From positions 85,735-149,734 of the forward strand of contig CABXWY010000003.1 of NCBI GenBank assembly GCA_902515985.1: DNA of 64,000 nucleotides, in the 5' to 3' direction. Source of the DNA: an uncultured Pelagibacteraceae bacterium. Lineage in GTDB: Bacteria; Pseudomonadota; Alphaproteobacteria; Pelagibacterales; Pelagibacteraceae. Of this stretch, positions 1 through 10,264 are shown one piece after another. The stretch's first letter is position 1. Every line of letters begins with the position of its first letter. The position numbers and the translations under genes are program-made. The notes under the pieces are model-generated. The model had not been told where the DNA came from and did no database searches. It saw only the letters and a list, made by a program, of their open reading frames with translations.

Positions 1-639
1 TTCAGTGTTTATTCTTTGCAGAATATTTTTATTGAATTTTGCAGTTATACCTTTTTTATCATCATAAGCAGAAATTAAAGTTGGAATATCTTTAACTAAA
101 TCGACACCAATGATAATTTTTTTTGCTTTAAATTTTGATTTAAGTATTTTTAAAAATTTAATAGCATCCTTTTTTTCAAAATTCCCAAGGGTTGATCCAG
201 GGAAAAAAATAATTACATTTTCTGATGAATTAACTCTAAAAGGTAGTTTATTATTTTTTGAAAAATCATATCCTTTTGGAATAATAGATAATTTTGGAAA
301 TTTTTTTTTAAAACCTTGTGATAATTTGGTTATATAATCTTTAGAAATATCTAAGGGTATATATTTTTTTGGCTTATCTAAGCTGTTGAGAAAAATAGCT
401 ATTTTTTTGATGTCTCCAGCGCCAGGTTCGATTAAAACTGCGCTCTTACCTATTTTATTAGCAATTTCAGTTTTATTATCTTTTAAAATTTTTCTTTCTG
501 TTCTTGTTGGGTAATATTCTTCTAACCTAGTAATTTGTTCAAAAAGCTTTGATCCATAAAAGTCATAAAACCATTTAGAACTTAGTTTCTTGTTTTTCTT
601 GCTTAATCCAAGACTTACTTCTTGTAAAAATGATTTCAT
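1..639 (-). CDS. EgtD-like L-histidine N-alpha-methyltransferase, 3' part cut off by the window edge
   Basis: Not in the ORF track because the stop lies outside the window. Reading the minus strand from the ATG at 637-639 gives an open frame of 213 codons to the edge. Near residues 23-50 it has the block WFYDFYGSKLFEQI followed by EEYYPTRTE, the hallmark of the EgtD/DUF2260 SAM-dependent methyltransferases, then a nucleotide-binding stretch EPGAGDIKK and the family motif FPGSTLGNFE. EgtD trimethylates histidine to hercynine, the first step of ergothioneine synthesis; relatives may act on other amines, so the substrate is uncertain. The start overlaps the stop of the upstream methyltransferase (ATGA), implying translational coupling. 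Unlike the two genes before it, it is lysine-rich and AT-rich like the rest of the genome. Whether an EgtB-type partner follows cannot be seen. Confidence 0.8.
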   Translation of the reverse strand, partial: MKSFLQEVSLGLSKKNKKLSSKWFYDFYGSKLFEQITRLEEYYPTRTERKILKDNKTEIANKIGKSAVLIEPGAGDIKKIAIFLNSLDKPKKYIPLDISKDYITKLSQGFKKKFPKLSIIPKGYDFSKNNKLPFRVNSSENVIIFFPGSTLGNFEKKDAIKFLKILKSKFKAKKIIIGVDLVKDIPTLISAYDDKKGITAKFNKNILQRINTE

Positions 640-1556
640 TTTATATCAGGCATTACTAAAAGACGACTAATTGGCATTGAAAATCGTCCATGTCTTTCAG
701 CATGATTGCTCCCATTAGATATTACTAGTATGTTAGATAGACTTGTAATCATTGATTTTCTTTTCTCTGGCTTTAAGACAAATGCAGCATAAAAAAATCC
801 TGATGCGATTTCAGCCACCTGAGTAACAGGTCCCTCCATAGATACAACATTTGTCTCGATAGTCACTTTTGCTTCTGGGAAAGCCTTACGTGCAAGATTA
901 CGTAGGCTTTCAGATCCTCTTATCCTTGGATCACCTAAATCAATCTTTCCATAACTAGGCATTTCTTCTTGCACATAACTGTAAATTAAATCGTGTACCT
1001 CTTTATAGTTTGGTGCTGAATTGATTGGTCCATCCACTAATGCTGCAAAACAACCCTTAGAAGTTAAAACTCGTCTGACTTCATCTAAAACAGGAACTAT
1101 TGGGTCCATCAATGTTAAAGCCCAATGACATAACACTATATCGACAGAGTTATCATTGATTGCTGTCAAATCTTGTGCTTTTGATTCAATGAGATCAACT
1201 CCACTGTTTAAAAGAAGAGTTTTAGCTAATCCTAGTTCTTCAGGACACATGTCTATACCTTTTAAATTTAAATTTTTATTGCGATCAAATAAAATTTTCA
1301 ATAACGGCCCTGATCCGCAGGCAAGATCTAATACGTTTAGACCTTTACTATCAGGCACAATTTCAGCTAGCCATTCATAACTATTGCGACCAACTTCATC
1401 ACGACAAGTACTTGCGCACGCTTCAGTAAACCCAGTATGTTCTTGATGGACAGTTCTTAAATGATCAACTAAGGCATCACTATCAGGATGTAGATTACGA
1501 GCAAGACTTTCAGTCCAGACCGAATTTAATCCCATCTGATTATTTATGTCTTTCAT
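636..1556 (-). CDS. Class I SAM-dependent methyltransferase, substrate unknown
   Basis: A 306-residue protein with a Rossmann-type SAM-binding core: motif I LNVLDLACGSGPL near residue 73, an acidic residue after the second strand (KGIDMCPEE), and the motif IV region DIVLCHWALTLMDP typical of the Methyltransf_11/UbiE-like group. About 70 residues precede the core and a C-terminal region of about 100 residues probably shapes the substrate pocket. It overlaps the dioxygenase gene upstream and the EgtD-like gene downstream by four bases each, so the three look like one translationally coupled unit. Arginine codons CGT and CGA are frequent here, whereas the neighbouring TCA genes mostly use AGA, and GC is visibly higher, suggesting a different origin. 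The substrate is not predictable from sequence. Confidence 0.75.
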   Translation of the reverse strand: MKDINNQMGLNSVWTESLARNLHPDSDALVDHLRTVHQEHTGFTEACASTCRDEVGRNSYEWLAEIVPDSKGLNVLDLACGSGPLLKILFDRNKNLNLKGIDMCPEELGLAKTLLLNSGVDLIESKAQDLTAINDNSVDIVLCHWALTLMDPIVPVLDEVRRVLTSKGCFAALVDGPINSAPNYKEVHDLIYSYVQEEMPSYGKIDLGDPRIRGSESLRNLARKAFPEAKVTIETNVVSMEGPVTQVAEIASGFFYAAFVLKPEKRKSMITSLSNILVISNGSNHAERHGRFSMPISRLLVMPDIK

Positions 1557-2551
1557 GAATTATCTTTAACTGGCCAGCAAATTGGATTTAATGGACTAGC
1601 AGCTACGTCTCCTGGTTTAACATTTGGCATAAATTTCTGCCAGTCACCAGATACCATCGTAGGTGCATTAACTACTCTCGCTCCATCTCGGTAATAAGTA
1701 TTGGCAAGAGCCACTCGGCTACGATTAGTACGGTTGCGTGATGCGGTATGAAAATTTAAATTATGATGAAAGCTAACTTCGCCAAGTTCAAATGGGGTTT
1801 CATTTACACTAACATTATTTTTTGAAAAAACCTCCGAGACTCCACGGTCATATCCTGTACCACTTTTTTCAAACGTAACAGCGTTAACTAATTCGTGGAC
1901 ATCGAGTGGATAGGCGAAAGAGAGTGGTCCCATCTCAAGAGGGATTGGTTGCGCTGGTGCCCAAGCAGTAACTACATCATTAGTGTCTAGTGGAAAATGA
2001 TGATCATCAAAGTGCCATGGAGTACGACCACATCCAGCTTGTTTAGCTAGTACATTGTCATGGTAAAGTCTAACAGCCGGTACTTCAAGAAGATCTGCTG
2101 AAATTTGCCCTAAACGTGGTGATAATACATAAGCACGAAGAAGTGCATTATCAGGCCAAATCATTTCAAGACTAAGGAAACGGTCATGTGCTCCTTTATC
2201 TGGATCAACTTTAAACTCTTCTTTTAATAGATTAATTAACTCACCTCGAAGTTTTAGCACAGCCCCTGGTGAGAAAACTTTCTTAAGTTTTATAAAGCCA
2301 TTTTTTTTAAAAAAATTAATTTGATCATTAGTTAAATGGTAGGGCTTAGCTAATTCTGAGATAACTTCATGATCGCTGGGTATTGCAATATCTGGTAAGG
2401 GATCAGCATTAATGATTTCATATTCTTTAACATCATTGTCTGCAAGACTAACATACCAGTCCCACCAAGCCTGATTATCCTTATCCCATGGTTTACTAAT
2501 ATCAGTAGCATCTGATGTCTTGGAATTAAAGGTGTCATTAGGATTTACCAT
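1553..2551 (-). CDS. Phytanoyl-CoA dioxygenase (PhyH) family Fe(II)/2-oxoglutarate oxygenase
   Basis: A 332-residue protein of the PhyH family, non-heme iron enzymes that hydroxylate or otherwise oxidise small molecules using 2-oxoglutarate and O2. The iron-binding HxD is visible in TPWHFDDHHF (about residue 178) and the distal histidine and 2-oxoglutarate arginine in FHTASRNRTNRSR. A FFKKNGFIKLKKVFS segment matches the usual N-terminal part of the family. It is the first gene of a three-gene coupled set with a class I methyltransferase and an EgtD-like methyltransferase, lies 58 bases after lpd, and shares the higher-GC, CGN-arginine codon use of the methyltransferase. The set suggests oxidation and methylation of a shared small molecule such as a betaine; this is inference. 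Confidence 0.8.
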   Translation of the reverse strand: MVNPNDTFNSKTSDATDISKPWDKDNQAWWDWYVSLADNDVKEYEIINADPLPDIAIPSDHEVISELAKPYHLTNDQINFFKKNGFIKLKKVFSPGAVLKLRGELINLLKEEFKVDPDKGAHDRFLSLEMIWPDNALLRAYVLSPRLGQISADLLEVPAVRLYHDNVLAKQAGCGRTPWHFDDHHFPLDTNDVVTAWAPAQPIPLEMGPLSFAYPLDVHELVNAVTFEKSGTGYDRGVSEVFSKNNVSVNETPFELGEVSFHHNLNFHTASRNRTNRSRVALANTYYRDGARVVNAPTMVSGDWQKFMPNVKPGDVAASPLNPICWPVKDNS

Positions 2552-2609
2552 TTGAGATACTCTTATAGTTTTATTTTATATTAGTAAGAGCGCGTTTTGA
2601 CATAGGATT

Positions 2610-4010
2610 TTAAGAGTGTATTGCTCTTTTTTCAACAGATAGCGCCGCTTCTTTAATTGCCTCTGAAAATGTAGGGTGAGCATGGCAAGTCCTAGCTATA
2701 TCTTCTGAACTTGCGCCAAATTCCATAGCTACTGCCATCTCTGCAATCATTTCACCAACATGTGATCCAATCATATGAACTCCTAATACCTTATCTGTTT
2801 TTTTATCTGCTAATATTTTTACAAAACCTTCAGGGTCATTAACAGTTTTGGCTCGTGAATTTGCCATAAATGGAAATTTGCCAACTTTGTATTTTATATT
2901 GCTTTCTGTTAACTGCTCTTCAGTTTTTCCAATAACTGCAACTTCAGGTGAAGTATAAATTACACCGGGTATTAAATCATAGTTTACATGTCCAGATTGT
3001 CCCGCTATCAATTCAGCTACTGCTACACCTTCTTCTTCAGCTTTATGTGCTAGCATTGGACCAGAAATTACATCACCAATTGCAAATATATTTTTGATAC
3101 TTGTCTTAAATTCTTTATTAACCTTAATTTTTTTTTTATTATCAAGTATTACACCTACTTTGTCCAAATTAAGATTTTTTGTATTTGCTCTTCTACCAAC
3201 ACTGATCAAAACAACATCTGCTGTTAATTCATTATTTTTACCTGATTTATCTTCGATTAAAACCTTTGCGAAAGTTTTTTCATTTTTTATATCTTGTACT
3301 TTAGTCTCAAGATGAAAATTAATTCCTTGTTTCTTTAAAATTTTTAAAAATTCATTGGAAATTTCTTTATCCATGCCTGGTGTAATGTGATTTAAAGCTT
3401 CCACTATATGGACCTCGGCACCCAGTCTAGACCAGACTGAACCCATTTCGAGGCCAATATAACCACCTCCAACTATAATCATTTTTTTTGGTACACTTTT
3501 AAGATCAAGCGCACCGGATGATGATAAAATAACTTTTTCATCAAATTTCATTCCAGGTAACTCAACTGGCACTGATCCAGTAGAAATAATTATATTATCA
3601 GTTTTCAAAGAAATTTTTTTATTTTCCTTAGTAGTTACTGAAACTTCGTTAGGTGAATTTATTGAGCCAGTTCCATTAAAATGAGAAATTTTGTTTTTTT
3701 TAAATAAAAATTCTATGCCTTTTGTGAGTATAGACACAGATTTTTCTTTATTTTTCATCATTTTTTCTAAGTTCAATCTTACCTCTCCAACTTCAATGCC
3801 GAGGTTTTGAAATTTTTTTGCTTTTTGGAAATTTTCTGACAAGTTCAATAAGCTTTTTGAAGGTATACATCCAACATTAAGACAGGTTCCACCTAAAGTA
3901 TCACGAGATTCAACACAAGCTGTTTTAAAACCTAATTGTGAAAGCCTTATCGCGCATACATAGCCTCCTGGACCACCACCAATTACCACAGCTTGAAATT
4001 TTTCAGACAT
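2610..4010 (-). CDS. lpdA: Dihydrolipoyl dehydrogenase (E3 component)
   Basis: Flavoprotein disulfide reductase of 466 residues that reoxidises the dihydrolipoyl group of the 2-oxoglutarate dehydrogenase complex using NAD+. The FAD site VIGGGPGGYVCAIR is at the N-terminus, the redox disulfide is in GGTCLNVGCIPSKS, a second GGGYIGLEMG marks the NAD site, and the dimer-interface motif HAHPTFSEA holds the catalytic histidine. I start it at the ATG at 4008-4010, which overlaps the sucB stop as TGATG; the ORF track begins one codon earlier at a TTG. It is the last gene of the sucA-sucB-lpd module, and pyruvate dehydrogenase might share this E3. Confidence 0.95.
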   Translation of the reverse strand: MSEKFQAVVIGGGPGGYVCAIRLSQLGFKTACVESRDTLGGTCLNVGCIPSKSLLNLSENFQKAKKFQNLGIEVGEVRLNLEKMMKNKEKSVSILTKGIEFLFKKNKISHFNGTGSINSPNEVSVTTKENKKISLKTDNIIISTGSVPVELPGMKFDEKVILSSSGALDLKSVPKKMIIVGGGYIGLEMGSVWSRLGAEVHIVEALNHITPGMDKEISNEFLKILKKQGINFHLETKVQDIKNEKTFAKVLIEDKSGKNNELTADVVLISVGRRANTKNLNLDKVGVILDNKKKIKVNKEFKTSIKNIFAIGDVISGPMLAHKAEEEGVAVAELIAGQSGHVNYDLIPGVIYTSPEVAVIGKTEEQLTESNIKYKVGKFPFMANSRAKTVNDPEGFVKILADKKTDKVLGVHMIGSHVGEMIAEMAVAMEFGASSEDIARTCHAHPTFSEAIKEAALSVEKRAIHS

Positions 4011-5317
4011 CAAATTTCTAAAAATAATTTTTCTGGATTTTCTAATTTTTCTTTTATCAATTTTAAAAATGATACTGAGTCTTTACCATCAATTATTCTA
4101 TGATCATATGAAAGAGCTAAATACATTATAGGTCTAATTTTTATCCCACCATCTACTGCCACAGGTCTATCAACAATATTATGCATTCCTAATACCCCTG
4201 ACTGAGGTAAATTTAGTATTGGAGTTGAAAGCATAGAACCATACACTCCACCATTGCTTATTGTAAATGTACCCCCTTGAAGATCTTCAATACTTAACTT
4301 TCCGTCTCTTGCTTTTTCGGAAATACTTTTAATTTGATTTTCAATTTCTGCAAAAGACATTTCATCTGCATTTTTTAAAACTGGAACTACTAATCCTTTG
4401 TCTGTGGCTACGGCAAAGCTAATATTGTAATAATTTTTATAAACTATATCTTCACCATCTATTTCAGCATTAACTGCGGGAAATATTTTTAAAGCTTCAA
4501 TGCTGGCCTTTACAAAAAAAGACATAAACCCTAATTTCACACTATATTTTTTTACAAAGTCATCTTGATATTCTTTTCTCATCTTACTAATATTTGACAT
4601 ATCCACTTCATTAAACGTAGTAAGTAAAGCTGCATTTTCTTGAGCTTGCTTTAGTCTTTTAGCAATTGTTTGTCTTAGTCTACTCATTTTAATTCTTTCT
4701 TCTTGACCAAATTTAATTTTTCTTTCAGAAGGTTTTGGAGATTTTGACATTAAATTTAATAAATCACCTTTTAAAACTTGGCCATCTTTTCCTGATCCCT
4801 TAATTGATTTTAAATCTATTTTATTTTCTGCAACAATTTTTCTGACTGAAGGAGAAAGTGTATTTGATAAATTATTTTTTCTAAAACCATTGCTAGGTAT
4901 TTCCTCTGTAAGAACCAAAGGCTCTTCATCTGAAGATGTTTCATCTTCTATTTCCTCTTCTAATTCTAAAGGTTTGACTTCTTCCACAATCTTTTCAACT
5001 TCTTTTTTTGGTGGGTCCTTAACCTCTTCAGTTTTAACATCTGGTTCTATTTTTTTGATTTCTTGGACTGTCTCTTTACCATTAGTTTGGATTGACCCTA
5101 AAATAGCCCCAACTTCAACTACTTCACCATCTTTGTGTTTGATGTCACCAATTTTTCCACTAACAGGAGATGGTACCTCTAAATTTACTTTATCTGTCTC
5201 TAGTTCTACTATAGGTTCATCAACTTCAACTGTATCACCAACGCTTTTTAACCACTTGGCAATTGTGGCCTCGGTTACACTTTCACCTAATGCAGGGACT
5301 ACTATTTTTTCACTCAT
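4010..5317 (-). CDS. sucB: Dihydrolipoyllysine succinyltransferase, E2 of 2-oxoglutarate dehydrogenase
   Basis: 435 residues with the standard E2 layout: an N-terminal lipoyl domain whose lipoylated lysine is in [11 protein letters not shown] (about residue 43), a long acidic linker rich in Glu, Lys and Pro (roughly 80-145), a peripheral subunit-binding domain [16 protein letters not shown], and a catalytic acyltransferase domain ending with the active-site DHRIIDG. It forms the core that passes the succinyl group from SucA to CoA. The gene starts one base after the sucA stop and overlaps lpd. Length is slightly above the usual 400-410 because of the linker. Confidence 0.95.
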   Translation of the reverse strand: MSEKIVVPALGESVTEATIAKWLKSVGDTVEVDEPIVELETDKVNLEVPSPVSGKIGDIKHKDGEVVEVGAILGSIQTNGKETVQEIKKIEPDVKTEEVKDPPKKEVEKIVEEVKPLELEEEIEDETSSDEEPLVLTEEIPSNGFRKNNLSNTLSPSVRKIVAENKIDLKSIKGSGKDGQVLKGDLLNLMSKSPKPSERKIKFGQEERIKMSRLRQTIAKRLKQAQENAALLTTFNEVDMSNISKMRKEYQDDFVKKYSVKLGFMSFFVKASIEALKIFPAVNAEIDGEDIVYKNYYNISFAVATDKGLVVPVLKNADEMSFAEIENQIKSISEKARDGKLSIEDLQGGTFTISNGGVYGSMLSTPILNLPQSGVLGMHNIVDRPVAVDGGIKIRPIMYLALSYDHRIIDGKDSVSFLKLIKEKLENPEKLFLEI

Positions 5318-8191
5318 TTATTTAAATACATTTTCTAAAATTTCTTTCTGTTGAGCAACATGTCTTTTAGCGTAACCGGTAGCCGGTGAAGCAGCAGGTG
5401 CTCTTCCAATATAAGAAACTTTTTTATTATTAGCTTTTATAAAGTCTAATGTCCATTGTATATAATCCCTCACATGTGACCATGCACCCATATTTTTTGG
5501 CTCTTCCTGACACCAAATAAATTCAGCATTTTCTGCATATGGTTTTATAGATTTTACTAACGATTTAGCCGGAAAAGGATATAGCTGCTCAATTCTTAAT
5601 AGAACAATATCATTTCCCTCAAATTTCTCTCGGGCTTCTAGTAAATCAAAATATATTTTTCCTGAACATATTATTACTTTTCTTATTTTTTTTGATTTTT
5701 TCAATTCCAAAAAACCATTTTTTTTATCGAAGGCATGGTCTTCTAGAATTCTATGAAAAGAGTTTTTTTTGCTGAAATCTTCTAAATTAGAAATACAAAT
5801 CTTATGCCTCAATAAAGACTTAGGAGTCATTATAACAAGTGGTTTTCTAAAATCTCTATGTATTTGTCTCCTTAAAGCGTGAAAATAATTTGCAGGTGTT
5901 GTACAATTCATCACTTGAAGATTTTCCTGACCACAAAGTTGTAAAAATCTTTCTAGTCTAGCAGATGAATGTTCTGGACCTTGGCCCTCATATCCATGTG
6001 GTAAAAGTAAAACGAGCCCAGATGCACGAGACCATTTTCTTTCTCCTGAGGAAATAAACTGATCAATTATTATTTGTGCTCCATTGGCAAAGTCACCAAA
6101 TTGTGCTTCCCATATTGTTAAAGTTTCAGGCTCAACCAAACTATATCCGTATTCAAAACCTAAAACTGCTAATTCAGATAATAAACTATCTACTACTTCA
6201 AAGTTTTTTTGACTTTTTGAAATATTATTTAGTGGAATGAATCTGCTATTATTTTCTTGATTTCTTAACACAGAATGTCTTTGACTAAATGTACCTCTGC
6301 CAGAATCTTGTCCTACTAATCTTACTGGATAACCTTCATCCAGAAGTGTTGCAAAAGCTAAACTTTCAGCATTCGACCAATCAATATTTTTTTTATCTAA
6401 TATACATTTTTGTCTGTTATTTAATATTTTTTGAATTGTTTTATGTAGATTAAATTTTCCATCAACCTTATTAATTTTTTCTGAAATTTTAAATATTTTA
6501 TCCAGTTCAACACCAGTTTGTCCTCGTCTATCTTTACCTTTTTTAGGTTGGTATCTAGACCATGTCCCTTCAAACCAATCAAGCTTGGGCTTAATATCAT
6601 TTGCAGTCTTAAATTGTTCGTCTAATAATGACCTAAACATATGAATTTGATTATCAAAATCACTTTTATTTATAGTTCCATCACTAATTAATTTTTCACC
6701 ATATATTTTTAAAGTAGTAGGGTGTGATCTAATCTTTTTATACATTGAAGGTTGAGTAAAAGATGGTTCATCTCCTTCGTTGTGACCAAATCTCCTATAA
6801 CATATTATATCTATCACTACGTCTTTAGAAAATTTCTGCCTAAACTCTATTGCAATTTTTGCGCAATGAACAACTGACTCTGGATCATCGCCGTTGCAAT
6901 GTAAAATAGGAGCATCTACTATTTTTCCTAAGTCAGATGGATACGGACTAGAACGTGCAAATCTTGGACTTGTAGTAAATCCAATCTGATTATTAACAAT
7001 AATATGAATTGTTCCACCAGTGTTATGTCCTTTTAGTCCAGACATAGCAAAACACTCGGCAACAATACCTTGTCCTGCAAATGCTGCATCTCCATGAATC
7101 AGCATTGGAATTACCTTTTTTCTTTTTGTATCTTTGTGAAAAAATTGTTTAGCTCTTGTCTGTCCTAAAACTATTGGATTAACAGCTTCCAAATGCGAAG
7201 GGTTATCTGTTAAACTGACATGTACAGAATTTCCATCAAACACTCTGTCTGAAGAGGCCCCTAAATGATATTTGACATCTCCTGTAGAGTCTTCCTTTCT
7301 AAGATTAGAAACCTCTCCAGCAAATTCATTAAATATTCTTTTGTAGGATTTTTGTAGAACATTAGCCAAAACATTCAATCTTCCCCTGTGAGGCATTCCT
7401 ATTTTTATTTCTTTAGCACCAAGTTGGCCACCTCGTTTAATTATTTGCTCTAAAGCAGGAATTAATGACTCTGCTCCGTCAAGACCAAATCTTTTAGTTC
7501 CAACAAATTTCTTTGCAAGAAATTTTTCAAAACCTTCGGCTTGTACAATTTTATTTAATATTGCTTTCTTTCCATTTGTCGTAAATTTGATTTGATTTTC
7601 TTTTTTTTCCATTCTTTCTCTAAACCAAACTTTTTCTACTGGGTCAGAGATATGCATATATTCTACTCCTATATTCGAGCAATAAACTTTTCTTAATTTT
7701 TTTAAAATCTGATTAATAGATGTAGAGTTTGTATCTAAGTAAGATCCTATAAAAATTTTTTTATCATAATCTTCTTTTTTAAAACCGTGATCTTCTGGAT
7801 GAAGTTCGTGAATATATTTTCTCTCCATCATTCCCAGTGGATCAAGACTTGCTATTAGATGTCCTCTAATTCTATATGCTCTAATTAAAGCAATAGCTTT
7901 TATGGATTGTATTATAGAGTTTTGTGAAGTGTTAAAACTTTGAGTTTGATCTAATGTTTGATCTGCAAACTTGCCGACATTAATCTTTTTTCTTTTAGCC
8001 CATGATGGTCCCTCTACTTCTTTAATTACAGATTGAATATCATCGTCTAGATCACTAAAATAATTTTTCCAGCTTTCTGGCAAATTTGGATCTTTTTCAA
8101 TAAATTTTACATACATTTCCTCAATAAATACACTGTTTGATTTATTCAAAAAGGAAGTTTTTTTAAATTCTATGTTTTTGTTAGACGTCAT
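5318..8191 (-). CDS. sucA: 2-oxoglutarate dehydrogenase E1 component
   Basis: 957 residues, the normal size for SucA. It decarboxylates 2-oxoglutarate with thiamine diphosphate and transfers the succinyl unit to the SucB lipoyl arm. Recognisable blocks include IGMPHRGRLNVLAN, the HGDAAFAGQG thiamine-diphosphate region, FGHNEGDEPSFTQP, and near the C-terminus LLPHGYEGQGPEHSSAR. It sits between sucD (35-base gap) and sucB (adjacent), the classic alphaproteobacterial order. No frameshift or missing block is evident. Confidence 0.96.
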   Translation of the reverse strand: MTSNKNIEFKKTSFLNKSNSVFIEEMYVKFIEKDPNLPESWKNYFSDLDDDIQSVIKEVEGPSWAKRKKINVGKFADQTLDQTQSFNTSQNSIIQSIKAIALIRAYRIRGHLIASLDPLGMMERKYIHELHPEDHGFKKEDYDKKIFIGSYLDTNSTSINQILKKLRKVYCSNIGVEYMHISDPVEKVWFRERMEKKENQIKFTTNGKKAILNKIVQAEGFEKFLAKKFVGTKRFGLDGAESLIPALEQIIKRGGQLGAKEIKIGMPHRGRLNVLANVLQKSYKRIFNEFAGEVSNLRKEDSTGDVKYHLGASSDRVFDGNSVHVSLTDNPSHLEAVNPIVLGQTRAKQFFHKDTKRKKVIPMLIHGDAAFAGQGIVAECFAMSGLKGHNTGGTIHIIVNNQIGFTTSPRFARSSPYPSDLGKIVDAPILHCNGDDPESVVHCAKIAIEFRQKFSKDVVIDIICYRRFGHNEGDEPSFTQPSMYKKIRSHPTTLKIYGEKLISDGTINKSDFDNQIHMFRSLLDEQFKTANDIKPKLDWFEGTWSRYQPKKGKDRRGQTGVELDKIFKISEKINKVDGKFNLHKTIQKILNNRQKCILDKKNIDWSNAESLAFATLLDEGYPVRLVGQDSGRGTFSQRHSVLRNQENNSRFIPLNNISKSQKNFEVVDSLLSELAVLGFEYGYSLVEPETLTIWEAQFGDFANGAQIIIDQFISSGERKWSRASGLVLLLPHGYEGQGPEHSSARLERFLQLCGQENLQVMNCTTPANYFHALRRQIHRDFRKPLVIMTPKSLLRHKICISNLEDFSKKNSFHRILEDHAFDKKNGFLELKKSKKIRKVIICSGKIYFDLLEAREKFEGNDIVLLRIEQLYPFPAKSLVKSIKPYAENAEFIWCQEEPKNMGAWSHVRDYIQWTLDFIKANNKKVSYIGRAPAASPATGYAKRHVAQQKEILENVFK

Positions 8192-8226
8192 TATTATTGA
8201 ATCATTATAATGTTTAACTGTAAATT

Positions 8227-9102
8227 TTAAAGTGACAATTTATTTAGTAGAATTTTTCCAATATCTGCAGGGGACTCGGTTATAGTAATACCAGCTTTTT
8301 GTAAAATTTTTATCTTTTCTTCTGCACCACCTTTTCCACCTGAAATAATTGCTCCAGCATGTCCCATTCTCTTACCTTTAGGAGCAGTAAGACCAGCTAT
8401 GAAACCTACCATAGGTTTTTTTATTTCATGTTTGGAGATAAATTCAGCCGCTTCCTCCTCTGCACTTCCGCCGATTTCACCAATCATAACTATGGATTTT
8501 GTATTTTCATCTTTTAAAAATAAGTCTAAACAATCTATAAAATTTGTTCCATTTATTGGATCGCCTCCAATTCCTATACATGTAGATTGCCCTAAACCAT
8601 TAGCAGTTGTTTGGGCAACTGCCTCATAGGTAAGTGTTCCAGATCTCGATACTATTCCAACTGATCCTTTTTTATGAATGTTGGCTGGCATAATACCAAT
8701 TTTACACTCATCGGGAGTAATGATACCAGGACAGTTAGGTCCAATTAACCTTGAATGAGACTTTGATAAATATTTTTTTACTCTTAACATATCAATAATT
8801 GGTATTCCCTCAGTAACACAAATTATAATTTCAATAGATGCTTGAATTGCCTCTATTATCGCGCTTGCTGCAAATTTTGCTGGTACATAAATCATAGAAG
8901 CATTTGCACCTGTTTTTTCCCTAGCTTCTTTAACTGTATCAAAAACTGGTTTACCAAGATGTGTTTGTCCACCTTTTCTTGGGGTAACACCCCCAACTAA
9001 ATTAGTTCCATATAAAATAGATTGTTCAGAATGAAATGTTCCGTGAGATCCAGTAAAACCTTGGCATATAAGTTTCGTATTTTTATTAACTAAAATAGAC
9101 AT
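8227..9102 (-). CDS. sucD: Succinyl-CoA synthetase alpha subunit
   Basis: 291 residues, matching the family. With SucC it converts succinyl-CoA to succinate with nucleoside triphosphate formation. The N-terminal CoA-binding part shows [13 protein letters not shown] and the phosphorylated histidine lies in [12 protein letters not shown] (about residue 247). The [11 protein letters not shown] loop is also typical. It begins one base after sucC ends and precedes sucA. Confidence 0.96.
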   Translation of the reverse strand: MSILVNKNTKLICQGFTGSHGTFHSEQSILYGTNLVGGVTPRKGGQTHLGKPVFDTVKEAREKTGANASMIYVPAKFAASAIIEAIQASIEIIICVTEGIPIIDMLRVKKYLSKSHSRLIGPNCPGIITPDECKIGIMPANIHKKGSVGIVSRSGTLTYEAVAQTTANGLGQSTCIGIGGDPINGTNFIDCLDLFLKDENTKSIVMIGEIGGSAEEEAAEFISKHEIKKPMVGFIAGLTAPKGKRMGHAGAIISGGKGGAEEKIKILQKAGITITESPADIGKILLNKLSL

Positions 9103-9103
9103 T

Positions 9104-10264
9104 TTATTTTGTAACCTCTACTACCTTTTTTGCTGCTTCAGATAAATCAGATGCTGAAATAATTTTTAATTTCGATTCATCTAAAATTTTTTTTCCTTTG
9201 TCGTAATTTGTACCAGCTAATCTTACTACAATTGGTATATCTATTTCCATTTCTTTTGCAGCTTCAACAACACCTAACGCTAACACATCACACTTCATGA
9301 TCCCTCCAAATATATTTATTAAAATACTTTTTACATTTTTATCACTTAGAATCATTTTAAATGCAGCTGATACTTTATCTTTTGATGCTCCACCACCAAC
9401 ATCTAAAAAATTCGCAGGACTTCCTCCAAAAAGTTTAATTATATCCATTGTTGCCATTGCTAAGCCTGCCCCATTGACCATACATCCAATGTTTCCATCT
9501 AGTTTAATATAGGACAATTCTTTTTTTTTTGCTTCAATTTCAATTGGATCCTCCTCATTTAAATCACGCAGTTCACTAATATCTGGATGTCTAAAAATAG
9601 CATTATCATCAAAATTAATTTTTGCATCCAAACAAAGAATATTATTTTCTTTAGTCAAAACTAATGGATTTATCTCGATCAAACTTGCATCCTTCTCTAT
9701 AAAAATCTTATAAATAGATTTTATTAAATCAATAGCCTGATCTTTTGCATCATACTCCAGTTTAAAAACTTCTATAATTTTTTCACAATCTAAATCGGAA
9801 ATTTCTTTTTCTACATCTATTCTAGTTGTGATGATTTTTTCAGGTTTTTTTATTGCTATTTCTTCTATGTCCATTCCACCCTCCAAACATGAAATGAATG
9901 CAATTTTAGATTTTGCTCTATCTACTAAGCAAGATAAATAAAATTCCTTATCTATTGTTGATGTTTCTTCAACATAGAGCTTTTTTACTTTTTTACCTTC
10001 TGGTCCTGTCTGTTTGGTAACTAAAGTTTTGCCCAAAATTTGGTCCGCTGCTTGCCTTAGTTCGTCTAAGGAGTTAGTAATTTTGATTCCTCCAGCTTTT
10101 CCTCTGCCGCCAGAATGTATTTGAGCTTTAAGAACGTATTTTTCTGTATTTAATAATTTTGTTTTATTTAGTATTTCTTCAGTAGTAGAGCCATGTACTC
10201 CATTTGGAACCGGAGCACCAAATTTTTTTAATAATTTTTTTGCCTGATATTCATGAATGTTCAT
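9104..10264 (-). CDS. sucC: Succinyl-CoA synthetase beta subunit (ADP-forming type)
   Basis: 386 residues, typical for SucC. The ATP-grasp domain starts with [16 protein letters not shown] and holds the [14 protein letters not shown] nucleotide-binding loop; the C-terminal domain has [15 protein letters not shown] and [10 protein letters not shown]. It partners SucD. Its start codon overlaps the mdh stop by one base, and sucD follows after one base, so mdh-sucC-sucD are probably co-translated. Confidence 0.96.
   Translation of the reverse strand: MNIHEYQAKKLLKKFGAPVPNGVHGSTTEEILNKTKLLNTEKYVLKAQIHSGGRGKAGGIKITNSLDELRQAADQILGKTLVTKQTGPEGKKVKKLYVEETSTIDKEFYLSCLVDRAKSKIAFISCLEGGMDIEEIAIKKPEKIITTRIDVEKEISDLDCEKIIEVFKLEYDAKDQAIDLIKSIYKIFIEKDASLIEINPLVLTKENNILCLDAKINFDDNAIFRHPDISELRDLNEEDPIEIEAKKKELSYIKLDGNIGCMVNGAGLAMATMDIIKLFGGSPANFLDVGGGASKDKVSAAFKMILSDKNVKSILINIFGGIMKCDVLALGVVEAAKEMEIDIPIVVRLAGTNYDKGKKILDESKLKIISASDLSEAAKKVVEVTK

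Noticed and set aside
110-337. 75-residue plus-strand ORF at the left edge
   Set aside because: Shadow of the EgtD-like gene read on the minus strand.
2560-2590. CTCTTA/TAAGAG inverted repeat between lpd and the oxygenase gene
   Set aside because: Six-base AT-rich stem with a 19-base loop and no U-run; too weak to call a terminator.
4890-5354. 154-residue plus-strand ORF opposite sucB
   Set aside because: Serine-rich antisense of the acidic linker; the sucB frame is well supported.
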